Shown: positions 1 to 9,025 of the stretch, piece after piece
Position numbering within the stretch: position 1 is the stretch's first letter
Layout: each line of letters begins with the position of its first letter
Source of the DNA: Acinetobacter baumannii
Lineage (GTDB): Bacteria > Pseudomonadota > Gammaproteobacteria > Pseudomonadales > Moraxellaceae
Assembly: GCF_016508585.1 (NCBI RefSeq)
Contig: NZ_JADVOP010000005.1
Location: 1 to 64,000, forward strand
Direction: 5' to 3'
DNA: 64,000 nucleotides
The notes under the pieces: generated by a model
Seen by the model: the letters and a program-made list of their open reading frames with translations, nothing else
What the model was told of the DNA's origin: nothing
The model's database searches: none
Made by a program: the position numbers and the translations under genes

Positions 1-786
1 GTTTAATATCTCTATTGATATGATTATATCTATTTTTCTATTTTTTAATCAAAGATTAAAATTCATAATGTTCTGTAAATATAAAAAAGAAAGCCAACAC
101 CTATAGAAAAAATTGCATCGAAAAGATCAAATTGTAAAGACTACGCAAAAAATTTCATTTTGAGTGGTGTGGCATATTTTCTCGACAGATCATCCAATCA
201 AATCGCCAAGACAAATCATGCGGCAAATAAATATAGTCAAACCATCTGATATTCATACAGGCGATTTGGATGATTCATTTATTTTGTACTTTTGGATCAT
301 AGATAGCCTTGTATCATGAGTCGCCATGTTGAGCGGGGATATGAACAAAAACAAAGTACTGCTTTATTTGTAGCGCAAGAACCCCGTTAGACGGAAGATT
401 TTTGTCATTTTTCATCTCTGAAAAGTGAAGCATCGCCTATGCAAAAATAATTTAAATTTTAGAGCTAAAGCGTGGCAGTGAAAGCTTTATACCATCAAAC
501 AATATATTGATTGCTTTCATTTTATTGATCAAGAGAAATGGTATTCTACTGTATGAACTTTTTAGCAGATTGACTATAGCGGCTGTTTTTACACAATTCT
601 GAATTTTTGAGGAAGCCGATCCATAGCCGATCAAGCCAAGAACAATGATGAAATTAAAAATAAATAACAGGCTAAACACAATCCAGAGAATATCTATGCG
701 TCTAAAAAAGTTTTTTTATGCACACTATTTATCTTTGTTATGAAAATATTTAAGTCGAGTATCGTGTTAAAGAAACCTTGGTAAAA
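1..786. other. Gene-poor left edge
   Basis: AT-rich sequence with no convincing gene. It holds an imperfect inverted repeat (189-207 against 260-274, GGCGATTTGGATGAT and its complement with a three-base insertion). On the minus strand around 255-345 a short frame reads MATHDTRLSMIQKYK before a stop; it has no good ribosome site and could be a remnant. The only longer open frame is the 75-codon one listed separately. Confidence 0.4.
452..679 (-). CDS. Possible small hydrophobic protein, unrecognised
   Basis: A 75-residue frame starting at GTG with a strongly hydrophobic first 20 residues (MFSLLFIFNFIIVLGLIGYG), which could be one membrane segment or a signal peptide, followed by a basic tail. 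The ribosome site is weak. It sits in otherwise empty sequence downstream of the minus-strand rnz gene. I do not recognise a family, and it may be chance. Confidence 0.25.
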   Translation of the reverse strand: MFSLLFIFNFIIVLGLIGYGSASSKIQNCVKTAAIVNLLKSSYSRIPFLLINKMKAINILFDGIKLSLPRFSSKI

Positions 787-1764
787 TTATTTTTCCCAAG
801 GTTTGAGTTGGTGAATTAGTGTGAGCTCACCACTCGCACTGAGCGCATAGCGATGGAAATCATCAGCAATATAAAAATGACCATGGTAATGCTGCGCAAT
901 TTCATCATGAATTTTCTGAACTCCAACAGTATCGTGATAACGCGGACTGAGATGCGTAGCAATCAAATTCGGCAGACTCATCATTTGCGCAAATTCTGCC
1001 ACTATTTTTGCAGAGCTGTGCATTGGACCAGAACCAACTTTATCTAATACTGCTTGAGTATAGGTGGTTTCATGAATTAACAATGAGGCATCTTTACACG
1101 CATCTTTCAATAATTCAGGGTGGTCATTATCTCCACTGACAATCGCAGATACATGTTGCTTATTTTCAATTACAAAATCTTTTCCGTGAAGAGGTTGTCC
1201 GTTCCATTCAATCGTCAGTCCTTGTTGCAAATCTCCCCAAAGTTGACCTTTCGGAATCTCTAATTGAACTAACTTTTCATGATCGAGTTTGCGCTGAAGC
1301 GAAGTTGCTTTGAAAGCATAAGCATAACTTGGTACACGATGATGTAGAGGATAAATATCAATTGAAAGTTTTTCATCTAATTGAAAAGTGCTATTCAGTG
1401 TATGGCTATCGATAAAATGAAGTGGATAGGGCAAAAACAATTCAGTTAAGTGACGAGTAGCTTCTAACCATTGTTGAATCTCTTTGGGTGCAACGATGGT
1501 GATGGGGTCTTTACGTCCATTCATCCCTGCACTGGCGAGTAAGCCCATCAAACCATAGCAATGATCGCCATGGACGTGGGTAATACAAATCGCTTTCAAG
1601 TGTTGTAAAGACAGTTTGGCTTGTTGTACTCGATGCTGGGTTCCTTCACCTGCATCGACAAGAATCCATTCTTTAGCTTTGCCATAATGAATCGCTAAAC
1701 CTGAAACATTGCGGGTCAATGTGGGTACGCCAGAAGATGTCCCTAAAAATGTAAACGCTAACAT
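787..1764 (-). CDS. rnz: Ribonuclease Z (tRNA 3' endonuclease)
   Basis: A metallo-beta-lactamase-fold nuclease that trims tRNA precursors at the 3' end. The start MLAFTFLGTSSGVPTLTRN gives 325 residues and matches the usual family beginning (xFLGTSxGVPTxxRN); an upstream ATG at 1860 would add 32 unrelated residues and is rejected. The zinc-binding motif THVHGDH is at residues 62-68 (His63, His65, Asp67, His68). A second metal-site patch SGDNDHPELL and an HETTY motif follow, as in RNase Z. It is transcribed away from rtcR, so two RNA-processing-related genes share one intergenic region of about 270 bp. Confidence 0.93.
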   Translation of the reverse strand: MLAFTFLGTSSGVPTLTRNVSGLAIHYGKAKEWILVDAGEGTQHRVQQAKLSLQHLKAICITHVHGDHCYGLMGLLASAGMNGRKDPITIVAPKEIQQWLEATRHLTELFLPYPLHFIDSHTLNSTFQLDEKLSIDIYPLHHRVPSYAYAFKATSLQRKLDHEKLVQLEIPKGQLWGDLQQGLTIEWNGQPLHGKDFVIENKQHVSAIVSGDNDHPELLKDACKDASLLIHETTYTQAVLDKVGSGPMHSSAKIVAEFAQMMSLPNLIATHLSPRYHDTVGVQKIHDEIAQHYHGHFYIADDFHRYALSASGELTLIHQLKPWEK

Positions 1765-2037
1765 GGGAAATATATGCCTGTAGAATAATAAAATTTTATC
1801 TATGGTTATTGTTGTGACAAAGCAAGGCAGTTCCATCAAGAGAAGTGTCGAATCAGACAAAGATGGAGGAAAATAAGTTAAAACTTTGTACTGCAGCAGT
1901 ATAGCATGATCATGTGTATGAAAATAAATAGTGATTTTTAAAATATTATGCTGAGCACAGCGAATAATATTTGCTTATTGATAAAATAAAACTATGATTT
2001 AGGCAAGATATATAAATTTTTATAGATTTATAGCAAT

Positions 2038-3648
2038 ATGCAAAAATTTAAAAAAACAGTGGTCATTGGTTTTGTGGGTTCTACTTTGGATCAAGGCAAA
2101 AAGCCTGAGCGTTGGCAACGTTGGCGTCCAACGCTAAGCTTATTGATGCATGATGATTTGGTTGTCGATGAGTTGGTGCTATTGCATGATCGGCGTAATT
2201 CAAGCTTGATAAAGCATTTACAGCAAGATGCTTTTGAAATTTCTCCGCAAACCAAAATTACAGGACATCAGGTCAATATTCGCGATCCTTGGGATTTCTC
2301 GGATATGTATGGTGCTTTATATGATTTTGTAAAGTCCTCTTCTTTTGATACTGAGAATAATGATTATTTATTGCATATCACTACGGGTACGCATGTTGCA
2401 CAGATCTGTTGGTATCTATTGATTGATGCACACTATTTGCCTGCAAAATTGATTCAAAGCTCACCTACAGGAAAACAGCAACCGGAAGGCGAATACCGTA
2501 TCATTGATTTGGATTTGTCACGATATGCAGCATTAACGCAACGTTTTGAACACGAGCAATCAGAGAATTGGCAACAATTAAAAGCCAATATTGCGACAAA
2601 AAATAAAGGCTTTAACCAGTTGATTCAAGAAGTTGAATTGGTGGCAACACGTTCGAGTGCACCGATTTTAATTATGGGTGCTACTGGTGTGGGTAAATCA
2701 CATTTAGCCAAGCAGATATATCAGCTTAAAAAGGAAAAATTTCATCTATCCGGTCGTTTTATTGATGTGAACTGTGCAACATTGGTGGGGGACAGCGCAA
2801 TGTCAACGCTGTTTGGTCATCATAAAGGTGCGTTTACGGGTGCGGTTGCAGCACGTACTGGCTATTTAAAAAGCGCAGACAACGGTATTTTGTTTCTCGA
2901 TGAAATTGGTGAATTAGGGCTGGATGAGCAGGCAATGTTGCTTAAGGCACTGGAGGACAAGTCTTTCTTCCCCGTGGGCAGTGATAAAGAGGTGCATGCC
3001 GATTTTCAGTTGATTGCAGGAACCAATCGAGACTTGCGAGAGGAAGTTCGAGCGGGTCGTTTCCGGGAAGATTTATGGGCACGATTAAATACCTGGACTT
3101 TCTTTTTACCCAGCTTAAAAGACCGGGTTGAAGATATCGAGCCGAATATCGCATTTGAATTACAGCGCTTTGCGACAGCACATCAGCGACAATTAAGATT
3201 TCATAGTGATGCGCTTGAAAAATATTTAAAATTTGCTCAGTCGGCAGAGGCAATTTGGCAAGGCAACTTTCGGGATTTGACTGCAAGCGTAACCCGGATG
3301 GCGACACTGGCAAATGGAGAACGGATTGGTTTAAATGAGGTCAATACTGAAATTCATCGGCTTCAGCGTATGTGGAATATTTCTGAGCAAGAAAAAGAGC
3401 TTAAACAGTCGGTACTGACGAATATTTTAACGACTGAACAATTGGCGCAAATCGATGAGTTTGATCGTATTCAGCTACAGGGCGTCATTGAGATATGCCA
3501 AAAGTCAAAATCCATGGCTGATGCAGGCAGACGCCTATTTTCAATATCTCGTGAGCATAGGCAGAGCACCAATGACAGTGACCGTGTGAAAAAGTATTTA
3601 GCGAAGTTTGGTTTACAGTGGAGCGATGTCAGTACATCAATAAGGTGA
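2038..3648 (+). CDS. rtcR: RtcR, sigma-54-dependent activator with CARF domain
   Basis: Transcription activator of the RNA-repair genes rtcBA in other bacteria. The N-terminal third (about 1-185) is the RtcR-type CARF sensing domain, with the family landmarks HITTGTHVAQICW and LIQSSPTGK. An AAA+ domain follows: Walker A GATGVGKS at 214-221, the sigma-54 contact loop GAFTGA at 264-269, Walker B with Asp288-Glu289. The C-terminal region (AGRRLFSISREHRQ...DRVKKYL) matches the RtcR DNA-binding end. At 536 residues it is full length. No rtcB or rtcA lies within the window, which is unusual because these normally sit next to rtcR. I see no clear -24/-12 promoter in its upstream gap. Confidence 0.93.
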   Translation: MQKFKKTVVIGFVGSTLDQGKKPERWQRWRPTLSLLMHDDLVVDELVLLHDRRNSSLIKHLQQDAFEISPQTKITGHQVNIRDPWDFSDMYGALYDFVKSSSFDTENNDYLLHITTGTHVAQICWYLLIDAHYLPAKLIQSSPTGKQQPEGEYRIIDLDLSRYAALTQRFEHEQSENWQQLKANIATKNKGFNQLIQEVELVATRSSAPILIMGATGVGKSHLAKQIYQLKKEKFHLSGRFIDVNCATLVGDSAMSTLFGHHKGAFTGAVAARTGYLKSADNGILFLDEIGELGLDEQAMLLKALEDKSFFPVGSDKEVHADFQLIAGTNRDLREEVRAGRFREDLWARLNTWTFFLPSLKDRVEDIEPNIAFELQRFATAHQRQLRFHSDALEKYLKFAQSAEAIWQGNFRDLTASVTRMATLANGERIGLNEVNTEIHRLQRMWNISEQEKELKQSVLTNILTTEQLAQIDEFDRIQLQGVIEICQKSKSMADAGRRLFSISREHRQSTNDSDRVKKYLAKFGLQWSDVSTSIR

Positions 3649-3675
3649 GTATTTCACCTTATCGATTTTATTTTC
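3642..3675 (+). terminator. Weak terminator-like hairpin after rtcR
   Basis: AAGGTGA (3642-3648, including the rtcR stop codon) pairs with TCACCTT (3654-3660). A T-rich but interrupted stretch follows. It lies between convergent genes. Confidence 0.4.
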
Positions 3676-3688
3676 CATCCACACAACT

Positions 3689-4321
3689 CTAAGGTACCAA
3701 CAAGAAACGTGATATTGCAACACGTAGTTGTTTTAGATACCCAGTAAAGAAATGGTTTGCACCCGGTAATACCGTAATCAAATGGCGCTGTGGTTTTGCC
3801 CATTCAATTAAATCACTGAGTTTGGTGGTTGGATCAGCTTCACCATGGACGAACAGGATATCACCTTTAATCGGAGGCGTAACATAGTGGCGTAGCCCAT
3901 CGACCGTAGAAGTTGGCAGACCACATAAAATCACTTGTTTGGGCTTAATTTCATCAGGTAAGGCGTGATAAGCCTTTGCCATCACATGCGCACCAAAACT
4001 AAATCCACCGACATAGAACGGTAGACTTTTGTGTAATTGTCTAACATGTTTGATGACATCTAAAATGTCTTCAGTTTCGGCAAAACCTTCATCATGGACA
4101 CCGTCGCTTTGTCCTGAACCTCGAAAGCTTGGGCGATAAACAACACAGCCCTGTTCGCTGAGGATTTGTGCAAGTAAAGCTGGAACTTTATGTTGAGGAG
4201 TACCACCTTGTAGTGGGTGAGGATGACAAACGACGGCAAATCCTTTTACTTCGCCCACAGGATAGTCAACAAAAACTTCAATTTTGCCAACCGAACCTTG
4301 AATGAACAGTTGTTCGGACAT
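3689..4321 (-). CDS. Alpha/beta hydrolase, dienelactone-hydrolase-like
   Basis: A cytoplasmic 210-residue alpha/beta hydrolase. The early CHPHPLQGGT motif (about 32-41) is typical of the small hydrolase family whose members act on CoA esters or short esters. The nucleophile elbow GFSFG has Ser108, the acid is probably Asp163 (HGEADPTTKL) and the base His190 (GANHFF). It has no signal peptide. It is convergent with rtcR and divergent from yaaA. The substrate cannot be told from sequence. Confidence 0.82.
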   Translation of the reverse strand: MSEQLFIQGSVGKIEVFVDYPVGEVKGFAVVCHPHPLQGGTPQHKVPALLAQILSEQGCVVYRPSFRGSGQSDGVHDEGFAETEDILDVIKHVRQLHKSLPFYVGGFSFGAHVMAKAYHALPDEIKPKQVILCGLPTSTVDGLRHYVTPPIKGDILFVHGEADPTTKLSDLIEWAKPQRHLITVLPGANHFFTGYLKQLRVAISRFLLVP

Positions 4322-4446
4322 AATTTAAACGATCATAAAGCAGGGAAGTGATATAGTTTACCGATTCTGCTCACAGAAAACATGAATTGGAATTAAAATA
4401 TTCCGACTGTTATAGTTTGATTAGTTATTTTTTGATCAGGAAGACC

Positions 4447-5226
4447 ATGCTCGCCTTAATTTCCCCTGCTAAGACGCTCGATTATGAAACCGCACTGCCG
4501 ACTGACAAGCATACTTTACCAAGACTGTTGGACCAATCTCAACAGCTTATAGACCTAAGTCGTAAACTGTCTGCTTCTGATATTGCCAGTTTGATGCATG
4601 TAAGTGACAAGATCGCCAATTTGAATGTTGAACGTTTTCGTGACTGGAATGCTGATTTCAATTTTTCTAATGCACGACAAGCAATTTTTGCCTTTAAAGG
4701 TGATGTATATACTGGACTGGATGCGTATAGCTTGTCACAAGATGATTTAAATTTTGCGCAAAATCACTTACGCAGTCTTTCCGGACTTTATGGTTTATTG
4801 CGTCCTTTGGATCTAATGATGCCATATCGTTTAGAAATGGGGATTAAACTCGCCAATCAGCGTGGACACAATCTCTATGATTTTTGGGGAGAGCGAATTA
4901 CCCAACTCATCAATGAGGATTTACAGCAAAGTGGATCTAAATTGTTGGTCAATATCGCTTCTGATGAATACTATAAATCAGTCAAAGAGGCAAAAATTCA
5001 GGCGGACATCATTAAACCTGTATTTTTAGATCAGAAAAATGGTAAATATAAAGTAATTAGCTTTTATGCAAAAAAAGCACGCGGATTAATGGCACGTTAT
5101 ATCATACAAAATCAATTGCAAAAGTTGGATGATTTAAAATCATTTAATCTGGATGGTTATTATTTTGATGCTGAGAGTTCATTGAAGGGTGAACTTGTAT
5201 TTAAGCGTGATGAGCAAGTTGCTTAA
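4447..5226 (+). CDS. yaaA: Peroxide stress protein YaaA
   Basis: YaaA lowers free iron and limits peroxide damage in E. coli. The start at 4447 ([14 protein letters not shown]) is chosen because it is the canonical beginning of the family, has AGGAAG just upstream, and gives 259 residues against about 258 in E. coli. An in-frame ATG at 4387 would add 20 atypical residues. Family motifs seen are FxGDVYxGLDA ([11 protein letters not shown]), the [11 protein letters not shown] segment, and NIASxEYxKSV ([11 protein letters not shown]). It stands alone, divergent from the upstream hydrolase. Confidence 0.93.
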   Translation: MLALISPAKTLDYETALPTDKHTLPRLLDQSQQLIDLSRKLSASDIASLMHVSDKIANLNVERFRDWNADFNFSNARQAIFAFKGDVYTGLDAYSLSQDDLNFAQNHLRSLSGLYGLLRPLDLMMPYRLEMGIKLANQRGHNLYDFWGERITQLINEDLQQSGSKLLVNIASDEYYKSVKEAKIQADIIKPVFLDQKNGKYKVISFYAKKARGLMARYIIQNQLQKLDDLKSFNLDGYYFDAESSLKGELVFKRDEQVA

Positions 5227-5242
5227 AATAGCCTTTATTTTC

Positions 5243-5270
5243 GGAATTGGCTGAGCATTAAGCCAATTCC
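5243..5270. terminator. Hairpin between convergent genes
   Basis: GGAATTGGCT (5243-5252) and AGCCAATTCC (5261-5270) form a 10 bp stem with an 8-base loop. It lies at the yaaA end and overlaps the last codons of the opposing gene. No clean T tract is present on the plus side. Confidence 0.45.
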
Positions 5271-5770
5271 CGTTCAAAAATACTGTATTCATGTCCCGGC
5301 GAATTCATCACATTGATTTGAATAAACTCAAATCCGTCTGCTTTGAGTTGATCGGCAGAAATAATTTTTCCTGAAATCAGTTCAATTTCACCGGTTGTAT
5401 TGCTCAAACTCTCCACTTCATCATCATAGTCAATATTGTGATACATCTTGATAATCACTTTAAAGATATCTTGCTGATCTTGATCTATGAATTGATGAAT
5501 GACAGGTCGGTGCATGAGCTGTTCAGGTGTAAATTCATCACAAAACATGGGATCACAACCATGCTGTGCTCCATCAAAAAGTAATATTTCTTCCTTGCTT
5601 TCTGTATCGACTGCATAAATCAGTTCTGGTGCAGAATCTGTTGCGCAAATGAGCTGATAATCATCAAAGATCTCCCCATAATATCTGATTTTAAATCGTT
5701 TTGAATGTGTGGGTGATTGTACTTGTCCGCACCATTCAATATCTATTAAATCTTGGAAATAAGGGGGCAT
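5258..5770 (-). CDS. Uncharacterised acidic protein
   Basis: A 170-residue acidic protein with no signal peptide or membrane segment. I prefer the start MPPYFQDL at 5770 over an ATG 15 bases upstream. I do not recognise a family. Visible features are a central Cys pair (HGCDPMFCDEF) and an Asp/Glu-rich stretch (NIDYDDEVESL). Its C-terminal codons overlap a convergent hairpin with yaaA. Composition matches its neighbours. It is probably a lineage-specific cytoplasmic protein. Confidence 0.6.
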   Translation of the reverse strand: MPPYFQDLIDIEWCGQVQSPTHSKRFKIRYYGEIFDDYQLICATDSAPELIYAVDTESKEEILLFDGAQHGCDPMFCDEFTPEQLMHRPVIHQFIDQDQQDIFKVIIKMYHNIDYDDEVESLSNTTGEIELISGKIISADQLKADGFEFIQINVMNSPGHEYSIFERELA

Positions 5771-5888
5771 GCAGATAACAAACAAATCTACTTAAATGCG
5801 ATGGTGCTGAAAATTTTGATTTATTGATCATGTGATAACTGCCAAAAATGTTGTATTAATATATAGAAGTCTATTATTTTTGATAAAT

Positions 5889-6533
5889 ATGATCATAGAT
5901 AGTTCAGAAAAATACGTCAATTCATTCAATCAATATTGGGATGCGTTCATCAACAAAATCAATATGTCAAAAGCGCAAGCTGATATGTTATATGCGGTTT
6001 TATTTAATGCTTATACTGAGCCTCAACGTTATTATCATACACTGCAACATATTGTTGAGTGTCTTGATTTATTTCATCAAGTCAAAGCACGGTTAGATGA
6101 TCCTGATGCTGTTGAACTCGCGATTTGGTTTCATGATGTGGTGTATAACCCTCAAGCTAAAGACAATGAAGAACTAAGTGCCCAACGCATGCAAAAACTA
6201 TGTCAGGGTATTTTGACTGAATCTGTCATTGAGAAAGTTTATTCATGGATTCTTGCGACTCGGCAGCATCAACCATCTCAGCAACAGGATTTAAATTATC
6301 TATTGGATATTGATTTGGCAATTTTGGGCAGTTCAGCAACCCGCTTTCTTGAATACGAGCAGCAGATTCAGTGCGAGTATGCATGGGTAAGTAAAGAAAT
6401 TTATCGAGTAAAGCGAGCAGAGGTGCTGCTGCATTTTTATCATATGCAGCCTTTGTATCAGACTGAATATTTTAGGATGTATTTTGAGGAAAATGCTAAA
6501 ATAAATTTATCTAAAGCTTTATCATCCATATAA
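5889..6533 (+). CDS. HD-domain metal-dependent phosphohydrolase
   Basis: Predicted metal-dependent HD-superfamily hydrolase of the small stand-alone type. With the start MIIDSSEKY the protein has 214 residues; an ATG at 5832 would add 19 hydrophobic residues. The signature RYYHTLQHI (47-55) is followed by the metal-binding HD pair His82-Asp83 in WFHDVVYNP, and a later Asp in LLDIDLAILG. Related proteins are annotated as predicted phosphohydrolases without a proven substrate. The gene is in the same direction as the lipoprotein gene 190 bp downstream. Confidence 0.82.
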   Translation: MIIDSSEKYVNSFNQYWDAFINKINMSKAQADMLYAVLFNAYTEPQRYYHTLQHIVECLDLFHQVKARLDDPDAVELAIWFHDVVYNPQAKDNEELSAQRMQKLCQGILTESVIEKVYSWILATRQHQPSQQQDLNYLLDIDLAILGSSATRFLEYEQQIQCEYAWVSKEIYRVKRAEVLLHFYHMQPLYQTEYFRMYFEENAKINLSKALSSI

Positions 6534-6599
6534 ACAATGGCTTATTATTAAAAAGATCTATGAAAAAGAGCAAGTAATATTAAGGCATGTTTATTCGAC

Positions 6600-6728
6600 A
6601 TGAATTCAGGCACTGCATTTTATGGGGCACTGCAACACAAGCAAAATGATATTGTCAAAGTAGATTGTGATTATGCCGCTTTATTCAAGAGCAATCATAT
6701 AGAAACACTGAAAGAGAGAAAATCTTGA
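6600..6728 (+). CDS. Small ORF overlapping the next start codon
   Basis: A 42-codon frame (MNSGTAFYGALQHKQNDI...) with coding-like composition. Its TGA (6726-6728) overlaps the TTG start of the lipoprotein gene, suggesting translational coupling. The same frame stays open for 12 codons upstream of the ATG, so it may instead be the 3' remnant of a longer gene. I do not recognise the sequence. Confidence 0.35.
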   Translation: MNSGTAFYGALQHKQNDIVKVDCDYAALFKSNHIETLKERKS

Positions 6729-7381
6729 AAATTTTAAATCTTGTTGTACTGAGCAGTATTATAGTGATGACTGCCTGTCAGAAACACAATCAATCACCAG
6801 AAGATATAAAGAAACACGAGCCGGTAATTGATGCTCAAGCCACAGCAAGCCAAGTGAAAAGTGATTCTGAAGCAGAAATTCCAGCAACTGTTTCCAAGAC
6901 TGAAAAGAATCCGGATAGCGCTAGGTTGACTTATCCAGAAGCATTGATCAAGCAAGTGAAGGAAGCTGAGGAGAGCTGTCAGACACCTGCAAAGGTAGAA
7001 ATGAGTAGCGTCATTAAAGCTGTTGATTTAATCGGGGATGAACAACCAGAATATATTTATGAACCTGATGCTATGACGTGTGCCGAAGATGGGGTGTTTA
7101 GAGGACATGGTGGTGATCAGTTGGTGATCTATCAATCTCAAGATGGTAAAAGCATTCAAGAAATTTTTAACAGCAGTGTTTTTGCATATCAAGTTTTAGA
7201 TCATCAACCCAAGGCGATCGTGCAAATAGAAGTTGGCGGTGGATATTGTGGTCAAAATATGGATGAAATCAGTCGAGCCGAAGCAATCATGTGTAAGCGT
7301 AATTTGGAATGGGATGATGCATCCAAGCAACTTAAAATGGGCAAAATCCAATTGATTGACAAGCCAGCTGATGCTGAATAA
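6725..7381 (+). CDS. Predicted lipoprotein, unrecognised
   Basis: A 218-residue envelope lipoprotein starting at TTG with GAGAGAAAA upstream. The signal peptide ends in the lipobox VMTAC (Cys18), followed by a polar, low-complexity linker rich in Glu, Lys and Ser to about residue 75. The globular part has several Cys residues (EESCQTP, MTCAEDG, GGYCGQ, MCKRN) that could form disulfides. No family is recognised. A perfect palindrome directly after the stop may terminate transcription. Confidence 0.65.
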   Translation: MKILNLVVLSSIIVMTACQKHNQSPEDIKKHEPVIDAQATASQVKSDSEAEIPATVSKTEKNPDSARLTYPEALIKQVKEAEESCQTPAKVEMSSVIKAVDLIGDEQPEYIYEPDAMTCAEDGVFRGHGGDQLVIYQSQDGKSIQEIFNSSVFAYQVLDHQPKAIVQIEVGGGYCGQNMDEISRAEAIMCKRNLEWDDASKQLKMGKIQLIDKPADAE

Positions 7382-7404
7382 GTGCTATTCATGATGAATA
7401 GCAC
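7382..7404. terminator. Perfect palindrome between convergent genes
   Basis: GTGCTATTCAT (7382-7392) and ATGAATAGCAC (7394-7404) are perfect complements around one central base. It lies between convergent ends and so probably serves both strands, although the T tracts are poor. Confidence 0.5.
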
Positions 7405-7415
7405 AACCGATTTAT

Positions 7416-7856
7416 TTATGGTCGAATAATCATACAGGTCGCTGTTGCATGTGCATATAATTTGCCATCTTCATCGACCAATTTACCTTCAGAAATTGCG
7501 AGATTCTTACTTGAATTAATCAGCTGTCCAATCGCAAATAAAGGTTTATTTTGTGGTACTGGGCGGCACATTTTAACATTTAAGTCGATGGTGCCGTAAC
7601 CTACACCCGCTTCAAGGGTGGTATGTACTGCACAACCAGTTGCAGAATCCAAAGTTGTAGCAGCAAAACCACCATGTACACCCCCTAATGGATTTAAATG
7701 ACGTTCATCAGCTTTGACAATAAAGTTTGCATAGCCTTTAGCAATTTCATGCAGATCCATAGGAATGGTCTCACTGATGGATGCTCTTGGGATATCACCA
7801 TCTATCATGGCTTGTAAAAATTCGAGTCCAGTCATTTCTTTTAAAGATTTCATCAT
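7416..7856 (-). CDS. PaaI-family hotdog thioesterase
   Basis: An acyl-CoA thioesterase-like hotdog protein of 146 residues. The PaaI-type motif GGVHGGFAATTLDSATG (about 58-74) contains the active-site region. The second half keeps the hotdog strand pattern VGYGTIDLNVKMCRPV. Members hydrolyse aryl- or medium-chain acyl-CoA; the exact substrate is not predictable. The start has AGGA a few bases upstream, and ATG codons at 7856 and 7853 are both possible. It is convergent with the preceding lipoprotein gene. Confidence 0.82.
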   Translation of the reverse strand: MMKSLKEMTGLEFLQAMIDGDIPRASISETIPMDLHEIAKGYANFIVKADERHLNPLGGVHGGFAATTLDSATGCAVHTTLEAGVGYGTIDLNVKMCRPVPQNKPLFAIGQLINSSKNLAISEGKLVDEDGKLYAHATATCMIIRP

Positions 7857-7934
7857 TTTGTCCTAGGTTTTTAGTTCTAAAAAGGAACTTGATGATTAAA
7901 ATAAAATGCTTTAACAGATGCTGTCAAATTCTTT

Positions 7935-8180
7935 TTAGTATTCGATATCGTAAAACCTTTCGATATGGTCGGATTGATGGAGGATTTTTAAGGCTATTTT
8001 TTCACCGGTTGCCCATGTGGCGCTTGATTGATTCAAATCAACATCGATGATATCCAACTCTTTACATAAAGTCTGACGGCTTTCAATGACAATAAACTGT
8101 GGTGACTGGGTTTTTAGACATTTTGCAATATACCGTTGAATATCATGAAGCTTATAAACATCTATAATTTTATAACGCAT
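7935..8180 (-). CDS. Small hypothetical protein
   Basis: An 81-residue soluble protein (MRYKIIDVYKLHDIQRYIAK...) with no recognised family and only a weak ribosome site (GGAAAA). Residue composition is protein-like, and no better frame overlaps it. It sits 78 bp upstream of the thioesterase gene on the same strand and could be co-transcribed with it. Confidence 0.45.
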   Translation of the reverse strand: MRYKIIDVYKLHDIQRYIAKCLKTQSPQFIVIESRQTLCKELDIIDVDLNQSSATWATGEKIALKILHQSDHIERFYDIEY

Positions 8181-8512
8181 ATTTTTCCAACTGTTTATTT
8201 AAGTTGTTGTATTGGATAATCTAGAGCTAATTATTCCAGTTTTCAATGATAAAAAGATTACAAAAACCACATTTGATTAAAAAATATTGCTTAGAATATA
8301 ACTTCAAGCCGCAATAGGGGGACTGCTGACAATTCGTCTATGTTTGCGACTCTAATCTGTTTTTTTAGACGATACCAGGTACGGAATACGAAATTTAGTC
8401 ATTCTACATGAGTAGTCCGTAACGACGTAACGGCAAAAAACCCAAGCCATTTATGAAATGCCAGCAGCCCCTAGTATGTTATTTGAACATTTTTGAGAAC
8501 ATGGAGATTCCT
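8181..8512. other. Intergenic region without a gene
   Basis: About 330 bp between divergent genes. I see no hairpin with a T tract, repeat or tRNA. The last 15 bases hold the GGAG ribosome site of the GFA-family gene. Confidence 0.5.
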
Positions 8513-8929
8513 ATGAAAGGGCAATGTGTTTGTGGGGAAACAACGTTTAACGTAGAATTAAAAAATCATGCGGTACATGCATGCCATTGCTCAATCTGTC
8601 GTAGACAGACCAGTGGTGTAATCATGACCATTGATGTGGAGCAAGATGGGTTAAACTTTATTAAAAAAGACCACTTAAGTATTTATCACTCATCGGAATG
8701 GGGGGAGCGTGGTTTTTGTAATGCCTGTGGAACGAATCTGTTCTGGCGTACTAAAGATCAAAGCTATTGTAATATCAATGCTTTTGCTTTGGATGAACAA
8801 CCACAAGATATCAAATTTGATATGGAAATTTATATCGACAATAAACCCGCTTTTTATAATTTTGAAAACCAGACGAAAAAGCTGACTGAGGCTGATGTTG
8901 TCGCCTTATTTACAGGAAATAATGAATAG
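8513..8929 (+). CDS. GFA-family zinc protein
   Basis: A 138-residue protein of the GFA (glutathione-dependent formaldehyde-activating enzyme / CENP-V) fold. The start MKGQCVCGETTF is preceded by GGAG with good spacing; an ATG 60 bases upstream is rejected because GFA proteins normally begin right at this first Cys motif. Zinc ligands are visible: Cys5/Cys7, then Cys24, Cys26 and Cys29 in HACHCSICRRQ, and Cys69/Cys72 in CNACGT. Family function is loosely defined and formaldehyde chemistry is not proven for most members. Confidence 0.85.
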   Translation: MKGQCVCGETTFNVELKNHAVHACHCSICRRQTSGVIMTIDVEQDGLNFIKKDHLSIYHSSEWGERGFCNACGTNLFWRTKDQSYCNINAFALDEQPQDIKFDMEIYIDNKPAFYNFENQTKKLTEADVVALFTGNNE

Positions 8930-8984
8930 TCATTTTTATTAGGGTTTGATTTTAATCACAGACAATCTTAAACTTGTTCAGCTT

Positions 8985-9015
8985 AAAAACGCCAGGTAAT
9001 TTGACTGGCGTTTTT
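8985..9015. terminator. Bidirectional terminator
   Basis: Perfect 11 bp inverted repeat AAAAACGCCAG (8985-8995) / CTGGCGTTTTT (9005-9015) with a 9-base loop, A-rich on one side and T-rich on the other. It lies between convergent genes. Confidence 0.88.
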
Positions 9016-9025
9016 ACTGGGATCT

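Noticed and set aside
1765..2037. Sigma-54 promoter for rnz or rtcR
   Set aside because: No GG/GC pair with the right 12-base spacing on either strand.
2942..3313. 123-codon frame opposite rtcR
   Set aside because: Fully inside the well-supported rtcR gene, with no protein-like motif of its own.
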